64,000 bases of DNA from an uncultured Alistipes sp. (lineage in GTDB: Bacteria > Bacteroidota > Bacteroidia > Bacteroidales > Rikenellaceae): assembly GCA_947623305.1 (NCBI GenBank), contig CANQGQ010000004.1, forward strand, positions 62,001 through 126,000. The letters are read 5' to 3'. Both the position numbers and the translations under genes were made by a program. The notes beneath the pieces are model-generated. The model saw nothing but the letters and a program-made list of their open reading frames with translations. It was not told where the DNA came from and ran no database searches. How positions within the stretch are numbered: the stretch's first letter is position 1; the number at the start of each line of letters is the position of its first letter. This document shows positions 63,502-64,000 of this stretch, one piece after another.

Positions 63502-63537
63502 GGGAAGCGGGTCGAATATTCGACCCGCTTCCCTTTT
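63502..63537. terminator. Convergent terminator of rpsU and glnA
   Basis: GGGAAGCGGGTCGAAT and its exact complement ATTCGACCCGCTTCCC, with A run before and T run after (63534-63537). Confidence 0.92.
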
Positions 63538-63557
63538 GCGCACGGTCCGCGCCGTCC

Positions 63558-64000
63558 CTACCGGATGAACAGCAGTTCGCGGTACTTCGGCAACGGCCAA
63601 ATCTGGTCGTCGACGATCTCCTCCAATTTGTCGACATGGTAACGGATTTCGTCGAGGAACACCGCCACCGTATCGTGATAGGCAATGGCCTTTTTCCGCT
63701 GGTCGTCGATCCGATTGGCCTGCTTGCGGGCTTCGATCATTTCGTCGGTCATCTTCTGGATGGCGGCCGTATGATCCTGAATCTTCTTGATCAACAGAAT
63801 ATCGGCCGAAGCGTTCAATCCCTGCAGCTGCGACATCTTGTAGACCTTGTCCAGCAACATCGCCTCGTACTTCGATGCGATCGGTACGATGTGATTCATC
63901 GTCAGGTCGCCCAAAACGCGGCTTTCGATCTGGATTTTCTTGGCATAGGTCTCCCACTTCACCTCAGCACGGGCTTCGAGCTCGACCTTCGAGAAAACGC
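63558..64000 (-). CDS. glnA: Type III glutamine synthetase (GlnN), 3' end
   Basis: C-terminal part of the large GSIII that makes glutamine from glutamate, ammonia and ATP. The visible 147 residues (after the right-edge cut) include SRVLGDLTMNHIVPIASKYE, KMSQLQGLNASADILLI and DEIRYHVDKLEEIVDDQIW, and end in PKYRELLFIR, the usual GSIII tail. The reading frame is open to the right edge, so the start and catalytic domain lie outside. Confidence 0.92.
   Translation of the reverse strand, partial: VFSKVELEARAEVKWETYAKKIQIESRVLGDLTMNHIVPIASKYEAMLLDKVYKMSQLQGLNASADILLIKKIQDHTAAIQKMTDEMIEARKQANRIDDQRKKAIAYHDTVAVFLDEIRYHVDKLEEIVDDQIWPLPKYRELLFIR

Noticed and set aside
1..64000. Search for CRISPR arrays, IS elements, prophage, toxin-antitoxin or secretion islands
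   Set aside because: No direct-repeat-spacer array, transposase, integrase or phage gene could be supported from the sequence; the repeats found are short and promoter- or hairpin-type.

Overview
The window looks like chromosomal DNA of a Bacteroidales bacterium, most likely Alistipes or another member of the Rikenellaceae. This is inferred from content and not from a database match. The evidence is a fairly high GC content, Bacteroidetes-type promoters (TTTG - about 19 bp - TAnnTTTG), few visible Shine-Dalgarno sites, Na+-NQR, type III glutamine synthetase, a fimbrillin-type lipoprotein, a PorT-like barrel and M56/BlaI pairs. I see no insertion sequence, prophage, CRISPR array or rRNA. There is one tRNA (Asp).

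Layout. 1-5.3 kb: mutS (cut by the left edge), a uracil-DNA-glycosylase-family gene and a RecD-like helicase run leftward. They face a rightward unknown gene-DUF3822-rsmD operon. 5.4-8 kb: tRNA-Asp, a fimbrillin/FISUMP lipoprotein and a small lipoprotein. 8-13.2 kb: a leftward MFS-barrel-phoH-pepD-lipid kinase operon in which phoH carries an apparent frameshift. 13.3-19.8 kb: rightward antiporter, a secreted protein behind a G9-tract promoter, der, trmN6, DUF4831 and an AlkD-like gene. 19.8-26.7 kb: leftward M23 peptidase-dxr-rseP-lipoprotein-radA-epimerase-thioredoxin. 27-28.1 kb: a small divergent HxlR/flavodoxin pair. 28.2-34.4 kb: the complete nqrABCDEF operon for the Na+-pumping NADH:quinone oxidoreductase.

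34.9-37.2 kb: tatD-like, tcdA and a 2-hydroxyacid dehydrogenase. 37.2-41.5 kb: gpmI and alaS, leftward. 41.6-44.9 kb: two adjacent M23 peptidases, a HAD phosphatase and a small unknown protein. 44.9-52 kb: AsmA-like protein, a second AlkD-like gene, a dolichol-phosphate-mannose-type glycosyltransferase, an MsbA-like ABC exporter and an O-acetyltransferase. 52-58.2 kb: ileS, a DksA-like gene and a BamA/TamA-like barrel. 58.4-61.8 kb: a TlpA-BlaI-M56 signalling operon. 62-64 kb: a helix-hairpin-helix protein, rpsU, and the 3' end of type III glnA (cut by the right edge).

Most genes are housekeeping. The unusual features are these: an NqrC with an N-terminal rubredoxin domain; a 14-bp tandem repeat inside mutS whose copy number sets the reading frame; a G9 tract between the -33 and -7 boxes of a promoter; a six-G frameshift in phoH; an epimerase whose catalytic Tyr is Phe; a family of dispersed repeats that carry promoters; a REP-like two-hairpin repeat in three copies; a Rex-like palindrome ahead of nqrA; and several genes whose ATG sits almost at the predicted transcription start.
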